Shown here piece by piece: positions 34,182-44,440 of a stretch of DNA of 64,000 nucleotides (its first letter is position 1; every line of letters begins with the position of its first letter). The DNA is from Amphiura filiformis. Lineage: Eukaryota > Echinodermata > Ophiuroidea > Amphilepidida > Amphiuridae. The notes beneath the pieces are model-generated. The model was not told the DNA's origin, ran no database searches, and saw only the letters and a list, made by a program, of their open reading frames with translations. The stretch is taken from positions 744,001-808,000 of the forward strand of contig NW_027305510.1 of the NCBI RefSeq assembly GCF_039555335.1, in the 5' to 3' direction. The translations under genes and the position numbers were made by a program.

Positions 34182-37100
34182 GTGAGTAATTACATAGAGA
34201 TCAATGTACCGTAATTAATAAAGATGCACAAAGGTCAAGACACAAGTTGGTAAGGTTTAACCCGCACACATAATAAGTATTCACCTATAGTCAGTGTCCG
34301 AAATAAGGAAAATATGGAGGTTGTCCCGAGGACAACTAAAGCATGAATTCTGCTTGTCCTCAAAATATTTTGGTTGTCCCAAAATGTAAATGTCATGTTT
34401 TTGAGTGCAAAGAATCCAAATAGTGGTTGTCCAGGGGATAAGTACATAGCTCAATATGGTTGTCCCCAGTGATTTTTGGACAAGAGGATATAAGCACTTA
34501 TTTCGAACACTGCCTATAGTCTATACCTACCTCGAGTTAGCACAGGCTCTGTGCTGTTTTCTGATACCTATGATGATCCAAGATATGATACAATGCCTTC
34601 AAGTTTCCTGAAAATTATGCAATTTTGACCCATTTTTGATGCAAATTTTTATTGCAGTTTTAATTCCTCTGACGTATGGAGCAACAACAACAAGAAATCC
34701 ATTTGAAGATTGGCTTCATCACAGAGGTAAATTAAGCTGTTCAATTTGATATCTACCACACATTTTCCCTTGTTTATGGGTGGTGATAATCACCATCAGT
34801 TTGCTGTGGAGCAGGTGACTACAAGCTTTTTTCAACTGCTGTAATCTTGGGCTAGGGAAGCAATTTTGTTTGGCTGCAGGAGGTGTTATACATACTGCAA
34901 GTACAGTGTGCATGCATGGTCATGGGTTTCATATTCCCTTGTGTTGGAATATAAAGGGCATTTTTTCACAAGCTCATTGTCTGTTAGAAGATGTATAAAA
35001 TACAGGCATGATGAAATACCTTTTTTTCTCACTAATTTCATGCGCTTGTTCAATCTTTTCAGCAGTGCTGTATGGTGCGATCATTTTTGTCGCATTGGTG
35101 ACTAGATTTTTTCTGATGTGACTAAACCTTCAATCCCTGGCGCCAATGGCGACCAACTACAGGGTGTCCCAAAACAAAGAGGCCCCTCATTGCGCCCTCT
35201 TTTTCTCCTATTTTTGAAAAGTTGATTAAATATATTTTGGTATGTAAAGAAACCTTTAATCGTTAGCTTTTATAAACCAAAACAATTATTTCAATCGGTT
35301 CACAACTTTTGAAAATATGCCCTTTTGAATAAAAGTACCCGTTTTTCACTCTGTCCACGGATAGCAAACGGAGTGGTTGGGATGGCTCATGCTGTGGAAT
35401 GGCTGCACGATCACCAGACCTCACACCACTTGATTTTTTTCCTTTGTGGCAAAATCCAAGATCTTCGCAAACGTATTACTGAATGCAGTCTCAAGAATCC
35501 AGCGCACAAGGATGGTACGCAACGCAATTGATGCAATGAGGACCAGGGCTGAAACCTGTATTCGCCAAGGAGGCAACCGGGTAGAGGGCAGAGCAGCACA
35601 GTAAACTCACTTCAGAAGAACCAAAGACAAACCAAACAGCCTTTTAGGGCTACCTTTTATCCTAAAAAGAGAAATGACTTATGTTGTAAATAAAAAAAGA
35701 AAGCAAGAAACAACAAAGTAAGAAAGTAAGAAACATAATAAAACAAAAAGACATAAATAACCAAGAAAAATAAGTAATTGCAAGTAAAGCAAAAGCAGTC
35801 CCATTCGGCATCCATTTTGACACTATTAACAAAATCCATTGCCCATAACCTACAGGTAAAGCCCATTCCATAAATAAAGTTATTTTATAAAGTTCTCATT
35901 GAGGAATGTTTGATATTCATGCATGGTATGTGTACTAATTTTCAATCTTTGAAGTAGCCAAACCTTCTCCGTGGACAGAGTGAAAAACGGGTACATTTCT
36001 CTAAAAGAACATATCTTCAAAAGTGGTGAGCCAATTGATATAATTGTTTTGGTTTATTAAAGCTAACGACTCAATGTTTCTTTACATACCAAAATATATT
36101 AGATCAACTCTTCAGAAATAGGAGAAAAAGAGGGCGCAATGTGGGGCCTCTTTTTATTGGGACACCCTGTATTTAAGCTTTTAATCGCCAGCAAATAGTA
36201 TATCATCGGTCAAAGGTTTTGATTGTTTTTTTAAGTACTCAAGATGGCGTCATAATCAAAAAGAACTTTGAATTTGATGAACTTTTTTGGAACAAGGAGA
36301 AGGAGGATGAAACAATAAAATCAGGAATCCAACAGCTATTGATACTATTAATGACAGCAGTACTAATGGTGTTATGTAAGGTCATGGAACTGGAAATGGA
36401 AGTAACTTGAACATAGATTTAAACCATTGTGGCAGAATGACTTCGAGCAGTTGGTGCCTCTTACTTGGGAGCAAAATTTGGGCGCCTAAATTTATAACGT
36501 TAGGAGCCATTGGCTTGTCAATCAGTTTTAGCACTGTACAGCACTGCTTTTCAGGTTTTTTCATGGATGATCATTCTTATGCCTGATATAACAAGAAATT
36601 TGAGTTGGTGGGAATATCTTGACTCTGGCAACCATTGGGGTGGTGTTGGTCAGATTGTAGATTGTTTCATTTGGAATCTGATCCATACGCTTGATGTTTT
36701 ACCCGACTCTGCATCTCTGTACCAAGCTGTTGATGGATAAAAATGGTTGGATCTGGAATGGCTAAAACTGTTGGAATTCCAAAATTCCAAAATATTCCTC
36801 AAAGGGGGTGTGGTTTTCAAGTGGAATAGCTCATTGGGCTATTCTATTTGAAATCCATACATCCTCTATGGAAAACATCACTTTAAGCTCCCACACAGGG
36901 GGTGTGAATTTCAAATGGAGTTACCTAAATAGGTGACTCCATGTGGAGTCCTCACCTATGGTCATGTCTTCCATTGGGAGTTTATGGAGTAAGAATAAAT
37001 AACCTATCTGTTCAATCATGATCAGGGTTTTATGAATGATCAATGTAAGGCAACAGATCCAAATTTGTTTGATCTTTGGATCGACCATCGATGCTGCTAC

Positions 37101-40100
37101 GATACTTGTAATTAATGAACTATCAACTAATTAATCAGAATTACTGATAAATTGATCAATTACATTTTAAATAGATTCATATGTAATCACAATTAACAAT
37201 AATATTGATTTCATAAATAATAAGGATCAAAATTGATTTCATAAATAATAAGGATTGACCAAGCATATATGGTCGATTGAAAGATCAAACTAATTTGTTT
37301 GTACTGCCTAAATGATCCTTTTTATGCACATTTCCATGAAATTCATCATTTCCCCAAGGACTGCAACTGGTTAGTAACACTCTTACTTCCACATCTATTT
37401 TTCTAAGTGATGCCTTTAACTAATACATACATTGTTATTTACCCCAAACAGAAATAATTGTATGTGACAGGATGAGTGATAAATGTCCGTATGGAGAAGT
37501 ATGTGTAGCTTTCTATAACGGGGGAACCCGATGTGAACCCATTGCTAATCATGCTATTTACCCAAGGACTACAACTGGTTAGCAGGGGTGGAATTTCGGC
37601 GGGAGTTCGAGAGTCGACTCTCGCAGAGACTCCCGTAAAAGTCCTATTGCGAGAGTCCATGTGGACTCTCGCTGGAAATGGATCTGGAAATGATCGGCTC
37701 AGCGAACTTACGTTAAGTTCAACATGCCTTAAAACTCAAAGCCTGCAATTGCAAAATATAAAGGAAAAGTCGCCAAAGATGCTATTACATATATGGAAGT
37801 GAGAGTATGATGACACATATATTAAAAACTTAACTTTGTTAGTTTATTTGTTAGTTTGTTTGTTTGAATGCATTTTACGTAGGCCTACATATAATTACCT
37901 TTTGGACTCCCGCAAGATTGTACAACGAGAATCCATCTTGCGCGAGAATCCACTTGGACTCCTGTGGCACTTTACGAAATTCCACCCCTGGGTTAGTAAC
38001 ACTCTCCCTTCCACATCTATTTTTCTAAGTGATGCCTTTAACTAACACATACATTGTTATTTACCCCAAACAGAAACATGTGACACAATGGGACATGAAT
38101 GTCAGTATGGAGCAGAATGTGTAGATGACTATCTCAGGGGACCCCGATGTGAATGTGACACAGGGTGTCCAATTACCCTGGACCCTATATGTGACACAGA
38201 GGGTAATACTCACATCAATCTATGCGAGCTAAGAAGCTTCAGTTGTCAACTGCAAAAGATTGTATCTATTGCATACTATGGAGAATGTAAAGGTACGTAA
38301 TGATGAATCTGCGTGCTAGCCATGCGCTTTAATGGAAAAAGTTCAAGTTTTGAATTATTTTCTCAAAATATCAAGAGCTATCTTAAGAACTACTGAATCA
38401 ATACTAGGCTTGTTTGTACTCATTTTCATGCATTTTTCATGCTGATTCAAAATATGGTCATGAAAATTTACATTTCTGAAATTTTTGAATTTTTAAATTT
38501 TTTTTGAAACTTGTTGTCTGCAGTCGACACCCGCGTGCAGAGAGTTAAAACCAATCAAGGGATCACAGACTCCAGGCCTCTTTTTGGCCTTTCCTGTGAT
38601 TCCTTCACTCTCACTTGTATGATGATTTTTTTATGTATTCTATGTTTTTTGCTATTTGAAAAGTGAAAAATAAATAAATGAATAAATGAAAATGAATAAA
38701 TAAGGCCTCAAAGAATAAAAACCTGTTCTATGGGCCCAACTGACCTAGATTTTTTGTTTCGGTTTGTGGATTTTTTTAAAGCAGTAAAAAATTAATTAAG
38801 ACAGTTGTTTTTTGGCTCAAGTGGATTGAAATATTTTGGAAAAAATTCAGAAAGTTTTCAAAATGTATTTGCAAACAATTAAAAAAAAAATGTTCAGATT
38901 TTGGTCTGATTTTTAGAGTCATTTAGCCTGTAGCAGAAAACAAAATGGCAACCACCAAGCAAGTATGTAGAACAGGGTGTTTTTTTTATCACCAAAAGTA
39001 CTGAAGACATGTTTCTAAAATAACATTGAGGTAAAAATTAGGTTGCCCAAGAAATAACTAGAAACTTACTCTGCATAATAAAACCATGCCTCTCAATTAT
39101 TTTCAATGTGTCTTAAATGCAAGTTACCAAAATTCGGTAATAAGCAAAACGTTTAGCAGACAAACAAAAAATATATGCCTACCTGTAGCAGGTCTTCTCA
39201 ACTAGTTTATTTGAAGAGCCATTTGGAAAATGGTTGTGATCATAAAGTGCCAACATGTCAAAGGAGGACTTTGCAAGGTAGCGTGTGTGCATAGCAGGTA
39301 AGGTGAAGTGGTGCTTTATCGGGGGTCCACAGGGCAGCAGGGGTAGCGCTAAAACAAAACACTCCAGAGTCCCCTGGGACCCCGGAACTTGCAGAAAATA
39401 AAAAGGTAGGGGGGTAAATAGGTAGCAGGATAAATAGTATATCTGCGGTAGTACTGGGGGTCTGCAGGGACCCCTGAACTTGCAGAAAAGTTAAAAATAG
39501 GGGGTCCGAACTGTATTTTTGGTGAGTCCGGGACCCCAGAATGCAGCCTAGCGCTACCCCTTACGGGGCAGCGCCCCAGAAGCTCCTGTATTTGAAGGTT
39601 TTTTAAAGGCCAAGATTGGGTATTTTTCACCCCTTTTTGGTTCTGGTCTAGATTTATGTGAAAAAATTATTAAAACTACCGTGTGTCACTTTGACTGACT
39701 TTGCACATGCGCCGCCAGTTGAGAGGGCCTGGTGTATAGTGTGTGAGTCAGTTTACTAATTTACTTATTCTTCTTTCCATGCATACAGAACTGACCTGTG
39801 AAGGATACTGCTATAATGGTGCCACATGTGAATATCTTTTAGGTACACCATTTTGTACTTGTACCAACGGTTACGTAGGCATCAGATGTGACACTGACTG
39901 TAAGTTATTATTGGGCTAACGTAAAACATCGTCTACAAGCATTATAGTGTTTTTGATGAAAGCTTAGTTAATACGAAGCAAGCGTAATATACCAATACAA
40001 TAGGTTGGTCGTACAATAGTACTTGTTTGTATATGCTTGGATCTGTAATTTATTTGCTCAAACTTCATAATGTCACCTGGAATAATTTAGCTTTCATCAG

Positions 40101-43100
40101 AAGAATTCTATATGCTTGTAGATGAGGTTTTACGTTATTCCAGCTGAAATACATACACAGCTATACACCCCATATGGAAGACATAACCTTAATCTCACAT
40201 ACAGGGAGTGTAGATTTCAAATGGAGTTGCCCATTTAGAAAATTCACACTTCCTGTCAAAGGTCAAAAATTATGCGTCGCAGATAAATGTATTGACTTTT
40301 GTGATTCTAACATCCATCTCAATGAATTGATATACTTTTCAAGATGAATTAAATGATTTGTCAACAATATTCCCCATGTAAAATTAATTTTTTTGGTCAA
40401 AACTGGTTAAAAATTACTGAAAAATTACACTTCTGAACATTTTGATAAATGATTTGGCCATTTGAAACATCTGTCCAACAACGTGAAAATGTCATGGTGA
40501 TGGCCCCTATACTGACTGTGTGGACAAAGAGGAATACATTGAAGTGGTGTGAAACAAGATTTTTGGGCATTTTTGAAATGTCACCCCTGTATTGTGGCCC
40601 TCTAACATGAGAATTTGATAACCTTTCACCAAAGTTAAATTGGATTATAAAATGTGACAAGGTCTGGTCCATGGGGGCCAAAGGCGACAAATTTGAAATT
40701 GAGATAGGCAAAAATAGGGAGTAAAAAACAATAAAATAAGAAAATACATATCACAAAACTTCAGAAAATTAGAACCAAATAATATGCTTGTGTTTTCAGT
40801 ATATGATATGTTTGTAGGTAATAATTATAGTGACTCAATTTTCAAAAATACAAGGGTCAGTCAGTATGTAATCAGGCATGAGAATTTTTCTGCTTTTGCA
40901 GGATTTTGTGCTTCTTTGTTGTCAAAATTTCTGCACTTTCTTTTAATTTCAGCCTGTTTTTGGCCTTTTTAGCCACATTTCACAGGCTTTTTCAAACTTA
41001 TCAGGTTTTTTGATGGATGATCATTCTCATGCCTGTGTAATGAAAGTTGACCTTTGACCCCATATATGTTCAGATGGAATTTCTTTTAAACCACAGCTGC
41101 AATTGGTGGGCCACAAGCCGTTTTTTTTTGCAATATTCCTGTGGGATTTTGTAACATTTCAGATCGATTGAGGGGGGGGGCATCAGGCCTCCAAAAACCG
41201 CGGGAACGCGGGAACGGCGTTCCCAGAAAGGTCACAGAGGTCACAGAAAAAAAATTGCCTAAGTTTTCGGCGACCTGAGCCCTGGATGTGATTATACCCG
41301 GTATCAATCATATACTATATGTACTATGACTTACGACAAAAAAAAAATGACAACATTGTTGGAAATTTGTGAGTTTTTACAGTAATACTTTGAAATTTTA
41401 AGTTGTGTTTTTTTGTGAAAAAGGATGTAAATTTTTATAGAAAACTGTTCCAAAATAAGGCTCAGATTGCACGAGAGAGCATCTAAACCCTGAGAGCTTC
41501 CAGGGCCCTTAAGCGGGCCCTGGACCCCGGCCGTTAGGACTTCGTGCTCGTGATGTCCGCTACGCGCACATAGGCCTATTTCAGTTATTTCACAGAAAAT
41601 TTCCAGCACTTGTCATTAAGTTCCCAGACAGCAGAAAATTTTCTGGAGGCCTGGGGGGCATTTGCCATTCACACCCCACCCCTGTGCCCTTATGATGCTA
41701 GGCCACTGCAGTGAATCATGCAGCTAGGCTACATTTAGGCAATATACTTTATTTATATAAGTTTATAAGGCAAGAGCAAAATGTGTGTGCACTCCAGCAG
41801 GGCCGCCCACTCTGGATGCAGTGGAGCCAGGCAAGGCCAACTCAAGGTTGGCCCTGCTATGTGTAATTGGCTGTTTGTTGTAATCACCTACCTTGCAACC
41901 CATATCCAAGACCCAGTGAATTAGAATAGGCTTATTGTGCAAATAGTAAATAGCCCAGAGATACCACATCTGTATTACAGCAAATACATACATGCAAACA
42001 TTATTTACTCAAGCAGATATAATGTGACCTAACACCAAATGTCCCCACTCTGGCTGCAGCCCACAGAATTAGAGAAGGAGAACCGGGACTCCATATATCA
42101 CAAAGTACAATCGCGCCGTCAGCTATGGGAAGAATTAGAAAATTGGGGTTATTTGGTTCCTTGCCGACGGTGCGCGGAGATGAACAAAAACAATTCTGCG
42201 TCTCATCTGAAGCGTCTTGATACTCGCGTGCAGGTCGCACCAAGTGCGTCTCTTAAATGCGCCCTTCATCTATGTCACTAAGTGCATTCCGAGAGAAACT
42301 GAATACCCCAAGTTTTTGCTCCATGCCTGTATCAATATGGCGGGTGAGTCCCGATTCTCTGTCTTTAATTCTGTGCTGCAGCCTTCAAAATACATTGACC
42401 ACCCATGTTGCAGCAAGACCACCGCACCCAGACAGTGCACCCAGAATTAAAAAGGGTAGCAGGGCAAAAGTGGAGCCACCCAGCTAGAGTGTAGCCTATT
42501 TGTGTTCCCGTACCTAAGACAAGCATACTTAATTTATTGCAGTGAATTTTGATGCATGGCCAATTCCAACTTTACCACCAATCTTTGATAATTTTGATGA
42601 CCACAACTGGCAGGTGGACGTTGACAATGACAACGTAGGACCACAAGAGTTTGTAGAGGATGCAGGCACTATGTGGGTGGCAATGTCTGTAGCCATTGGT
42701 GTCATAGTGTTAGGTATGATGTTTGGTATGCTGCTTTATGTGGTGAAGCAGAGAAGAAGGAGACGTGTGGTAGTGGTACGCACAGTACAAGGTAAGCATA
42801 TACTGTAATGTCTGGAGTATAAGCTGCATAGCATAGCTGTACTATGTGGGTGGGTATGTCTGTAGTCATTGGTATCATAGTGTTAGGTATGATGTTTGGT
42901 ATGCTGCTTTATGTGGTGAAGCAGAGAAGAAGGAGGCGTGTGGTAGTGGTACGCACAGTACAAGGTAAGCATTATACTGTAATATCTAGTGAATGAGCTG
43001 CATGGCATAGCTGTACTATGTGGGTGGCTATGTCTGTAGCTAGGCATTGGTATTATAGTGTTAGGTATGATGTTTGGTATGCTGCTTTATGTGGTGAAGC

Positions 43101-44126
43101 AGAGAAGAAGGAGACATGTGGTGGTGGTACGCACAGTACAAGGTAAGCATTATACTGTAATATCTAGTGAATGAGCTGCATGGCATATAAGCTGCAGGAT
43201 GTAGTTGGTTGTAGCAATTGGTATAAGTGTTCCCAGGATTATCATTTACAGAGGTTGGCCTTTTGGTGAGAAAGAAAATGATGAAAGAAAATACCACTTT
43301 TAGTTACAGGCATTTTTGGTGACAGGAATTCCAGTTGAATGAACACAGCTTTCAACAGCTGTACTCGATCCAATCGCGATCATAATATTGCGTATTTCAA
43401 ACCACAACACAAACGCACGACCTTGGATACAATGCTAATGAATCAAGAGTGCGTTGCCATGGTTGGCTTCACTTCCACGTTATTCACGCACAATCGCACA
43501 CGCTGGCGTACATCGCGCAATGTATGCACAAAATTGTCATGCTATTGAAGGCTGCGTTCATTCAATTGGACTTCCCACTGTAAGTATTGATTATAACCAC
43601 TGGCTCCAAATCAGTAGTGAACAATATTGAGCTTCAGTACACCAGAATGTGCGAATAAGGCGGGCTGGGTCTTACCGGGCTGGTCAGCTCCCTCTACCAG
43701 GCTGAAATCAACCATATTGCCCTGGGAATCTTCTTTTTAGCTTGGTAAACACCAAATGTTGTCTTGACTTTGGGCTACTGACATCTACTCCCAATTCAAA
43801 TCCAAAGATCTCATGATTTTATCCATGTTGACATATTTTTTGTTCCAGTACCGCCACAACAAAGATTACGAGGCTTCCCTGGGCTACCACGCAACCCAAT
43901 CCAGTTCCTGGCGCCGCGGGTACATCAAGGTATTGCTATACCAGCCCAACATGAACGTGACGATGCACCGCTGCTCTCTGCTGAGCCAGCTCCATTGTTA
44001 CCAACAGACTCTTCTACAGTGCCTTCAGTGATCACTACAGGGGCACCACCTCCCTATGCAGAAGTGGCACCTCAGGATGGCGGGCAGAGTGTGGATGAGC
44101 CGCCACCGCCATACCCAGGGCCTTGA
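34145..44126 (+). CDS. Type I membrane protein: follistatin/Kazal + EGF-like + TM + PPPY tail (320 aa)
   Basis: Coding exons 34145-34181, 34658-34726, 38074-38292, 39789-39899, 42543-42791 and 43849-44126, each bounded by AG...GT, join to 963 nt ending in TGA. All introns are phase 1, typical of shuffled extracellular modules. Residues 1-20 form a signal peptide (LPVLILVLIPLTYG, cleavage likely after Gly20). Residues 38-61 are follistatin-N-like and 63-107 Kazal-like with six cysteines. Residues 112-142 are an EGF-like domain (C-x3-C-x5-C-x8-C-x-C-x8-C). Residues 146-187 are an acidic stalk, about 189-213 the membrane span, then KQRRRRR. The cytoplasmic tail has PPPY at 295-298 and 314-317, motifs that bind WW domains such as those of NEDD4-type ligases. 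The order resembles tomoregulin (TMEFF) but with a single Kazal module; orthology is not claimed. A 5' UTR exon upstream is implied by an acceptor at 34137-34138. Confidence 0.85.
34292..34512. mobile_element. hAT-type MITE with 8-bp target duplication CCTATAGT, in intron 1
   Basis: CCTATAGT at 34284-34291 and 34513-34520 flanks ends CAGTGTCCGAAATAAG and, inverted, CAGTGTTCGAAATAAG. The 221-bp interior repeats GGTTGTCC or its complement about seven times. Confidence 0.93.
34658..34726 (+). CDS. Gene 1 exon 2 (signal peptide end, short linker)
   Basis: Acceptor TTTTTATTGCAG, donor AGAG|GTAAAT. It completes the signal peptide (VLIPLTYG) and adds ATTTRNPFEDWLHHR before the Kazal exon. Phase 1 at both ends. 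Confidence 0.85.
35160..36169. mobile_element. Decayed Tc1/mariner-superfamily element with ~200-bp inverted ends, in intron 2
   Basis: TA at 35158-35159 and 36170-36171 flanks ends CAGGGTGTCCCAAAA / GGGACACCCTG. The inverted arms extend about 200 bp each (to about 35360, and from about 35969), meeting at CCGTGGACAGAGTGAAAAAC. The interior keeps only the C-terminal end of a transposase. Confidence 0.88.
35399..35604 (+). pseudogene. Mariner-type transposase remnant
   Basis: AARSPDLTPLDFF reads from 35399 and matches the conserved block around the third catalytic acidic residue of mariner-type transposases. A frameshift follows, then LCGKIQDLRKRI, and in another frame MRTRAETCIRQGGNRVEG to a stop at 35602-35604. 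The N-terminal DNA-binding part and earlier catalytic residues are gone, so it is inactive. Confidence 0.85.
36835..36980. mobile_element. Palindromic 'GGGCTATTCC' MITE, in intron 2
   Basis: Typical phrases GAAATCCATAC, TTTCAAATGGAGTTACC and the mirrored half ending in GTCATGTCTTCCAT are present. The right end is degraded, and a partial copy precedes it at about 36775-36831. Confidence 0.75.
37452..37582 (+). pseudogene. Truncated duplicate of the Kazal exon (follistatin-N half only)
   Basis: The upstream intron end and acceptor (CCCCAAACAG) are copied almost exactly from those of the real exon at 38074. In the phase used by the gene it reads EIIVCDRMSDKCPYGEVCV..., keeping four follistatin-N cysteines. 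It then runs into duplicated intron sequence and an in-frame TAG at 37580-37582; there is no good donor. If used as a last exon it would give a secreted peptide of about 78 residues before signal cleavage; otherwise it is a dead exon. Confidence 0.6.
37583..37990. mobile_element. hAT-type MITE inside the duplicated intron
   Basis: Inverted ends CAGGGGTGGAATTTCG / CGAAATTCCACCCCTG with GGTTAG on both sides (37577-37582 and 37991-37996); the expected 8-bp duplication is visible as six clean bases. The upstream intron copy near 37371-37380 is uninterrupted. The interior reiterates GAGAGTCCA / TGGACTCTCG-like phrases and contains a TAGGCCTA at 37880-37887. Confidence 0.85.
38074..38292 (+). CDS. 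Gene 1 exon 3 (follistatin-N + Kazal module)
   Basis: Acceptor CCCCAAACAG, donor AAAG|GTACGT, 73 codons, phase 1. Cysteines at residues 38, 45, 51 and 61 form the follistatin-N part; 63, 67, 75, 86, 93 and 107 form a Kazal pattern (PICDTEGNTHINLCEL...GEC). The usual Kazal tyrosine before the fourth cysteine is replaced (THINLC), so inhibitory activity is uncertain. Confidence 0.88.
38309..38548 (+). repeat. Dispersed ~240-bp repeat, copy in gene 1 intron 3
   Basis: Starts CTGCGTGCTAGCCATGCG and ends near GTCGACACCCGC. A close copy lies at 61985-62225 in the last intron of gene 2, same orientation. Confidence 0.88.
38549..38703. repeat. Possible LINE 3' tail with AAATAAATG microsatellite
   Basis: T-rich sequence is followed by AAATAAATAAATGAATAAAT-type simple repeats (38668-38703), the usual look of a non-LTR retrotransposon tail. 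No coding part is attached. Confidence 0.45.
39338..39563. mobile_element. hAT-type MITE (CAGGGGTAGCGCTA ends), in intron 3
   Basis: Ends CAGGGGTAGCGCTA and TAGCGCTACCCCTT are mirrored and flanked by CAGGGCAG / CGGGGCAG, a target duplication with one change. It belongs to the same end-family as 2997-3266. The interior repeats GGGACCCC...GAACTTGCAGAAAA twice. Confidence 0.75.
39789..39899 (+). CDS. Gene 1 exon 4 (EGF-like domain)
   Basis: Acceptor CATGCATACAG, donor GACT|GTAAGT, 37 codons, phase 1. One complete EGF-like domain, cysteines at residues 112, 116, 122, 131, 133 and 142, with GYVGIRC at its end as in EGF-receptor ligands and neuregulins. No calcium-binding consensus at its start. 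Confidence 0.88.
40136..40262. mobile_element. Palindromic 'GGGCTATTCC' MITE, partial, in intron 4
   Basis: Left half and centre (GAAGACATAACCTTAATCTC, TTTCAAATGGAGTTGCCC) recognisable; right half truncated. Confidence 0.7.
40263..42542. other. Intron 4 remainder: repeat debris, no exon seen
   Basis: About 40870-41035 belongs to a dispersed repeat (phrases TTCAGCCTGTTTTTGGCC and TTCAGGTTTTTT) also seen near 47160-47290 and 54346-54500. GC-rich transposon-like patches lie at about 41160-41300 and 41470-41570. Nothing else is recognised. Confidence 0.5.
42543..42791 (+). CDS. Gene 1 exon 5 (stalk and transmembrane segment)
   Basis: Acceptor TTTATTGCAG, donor CAAG|GTAAGC, 83 codons, phase 1. 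Residues 146-187 are acidic and proline-rich; MWVAMSVAIGVIVLGMMFGM and the next five residues are the membrane span, then KQRRRRR as stop-transfer. The last 124 bp plus donor are repeated twice just downstream. Confidence 0.87.
42841..42964 (+). pseudogene. Second copy of the transmembrane exon 3' part and its donor
   Basis: Starts 173 bp after the matching point of exon 5 and keeps CAAG|GTAAGC. The span-coding frame is still open, but the only nearby AG (42835-42836) would put it out of frame with exon 4 and there is no pyrimidine tract. Probably not spliced in as an independent exon. Confidence 0.75.
43015..43142 (+). pseudogene. Third copy of the transmembrane exon 3' part, frameshifted
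   Basis: Lies 174 bp after the second copy. A 4-bp insertion (TAGG) after TGTAGC breaks the frame of the span; the donor is intact. Confidence 0.8.
43849..44126 (+). CDS. Gene 1 last exon (cytoplasmic tail with two PPPY motifs)
   Basis: Acceptor TTTTTTGTTCCAG, reading in phase 1 to TGA at 44124-44126. Proline-rich, disordered-looking, with GAPPPYAEVAP and DEPPPPYPGP at the end. PPxY motifs bind WW domains and often recruit HECT ubiquitin ligases for endocytic sorting (family knowledge); no partner is shown here. Confidence 0.85.
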
Positions 44127-44440
44127 TGGTGATTGGTTGTTAGTTATTATTTAAGGGATACTTTGCCCCATGGGTACTACTGCCTTCCTTACAGTGTCTC
44201 TGATTGGTTAATTACATGATATACTCATCTGAGTAACCAATCAAAATAGAGCTCATATCTTACCAATTTAACTTAATCCTCTTCAACCCTTCTTACCATA
44301 TCTCTGATTGGCTCAATACATGATATAGCCCTCTTTGTAACCAATCAAAATAGCTCTTAGATGCCAATAATTTGGCTGGTAGTGCTCATGGGGTTAGAGA
44401 TTTATTATTTTTATATTCTGGAATAAATGTAATATATTTA
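44127..44440 (+). other. Probable 3' UTR of gene 1, AATAAA at 44422-44427
   Basis: Non-coding after the stop codon. Two diverged halves around ACATGATATA...CCAATCAAAATAG repeat at about 44200-44255 and 44300-44355. The first AATAAA is at 44422; real polyadenylation could be elsewhere. Confidence 0.45.

Noticed and set aside
36219-36410. Acceptor-like TTTTTTTAAG followed by a charged then hydrophobic reading frame in gene 1 intron 2
   Set aside because: In the phase required by gene 1 it hits a stop within a few codons; no donor fits and no domain is recognised.
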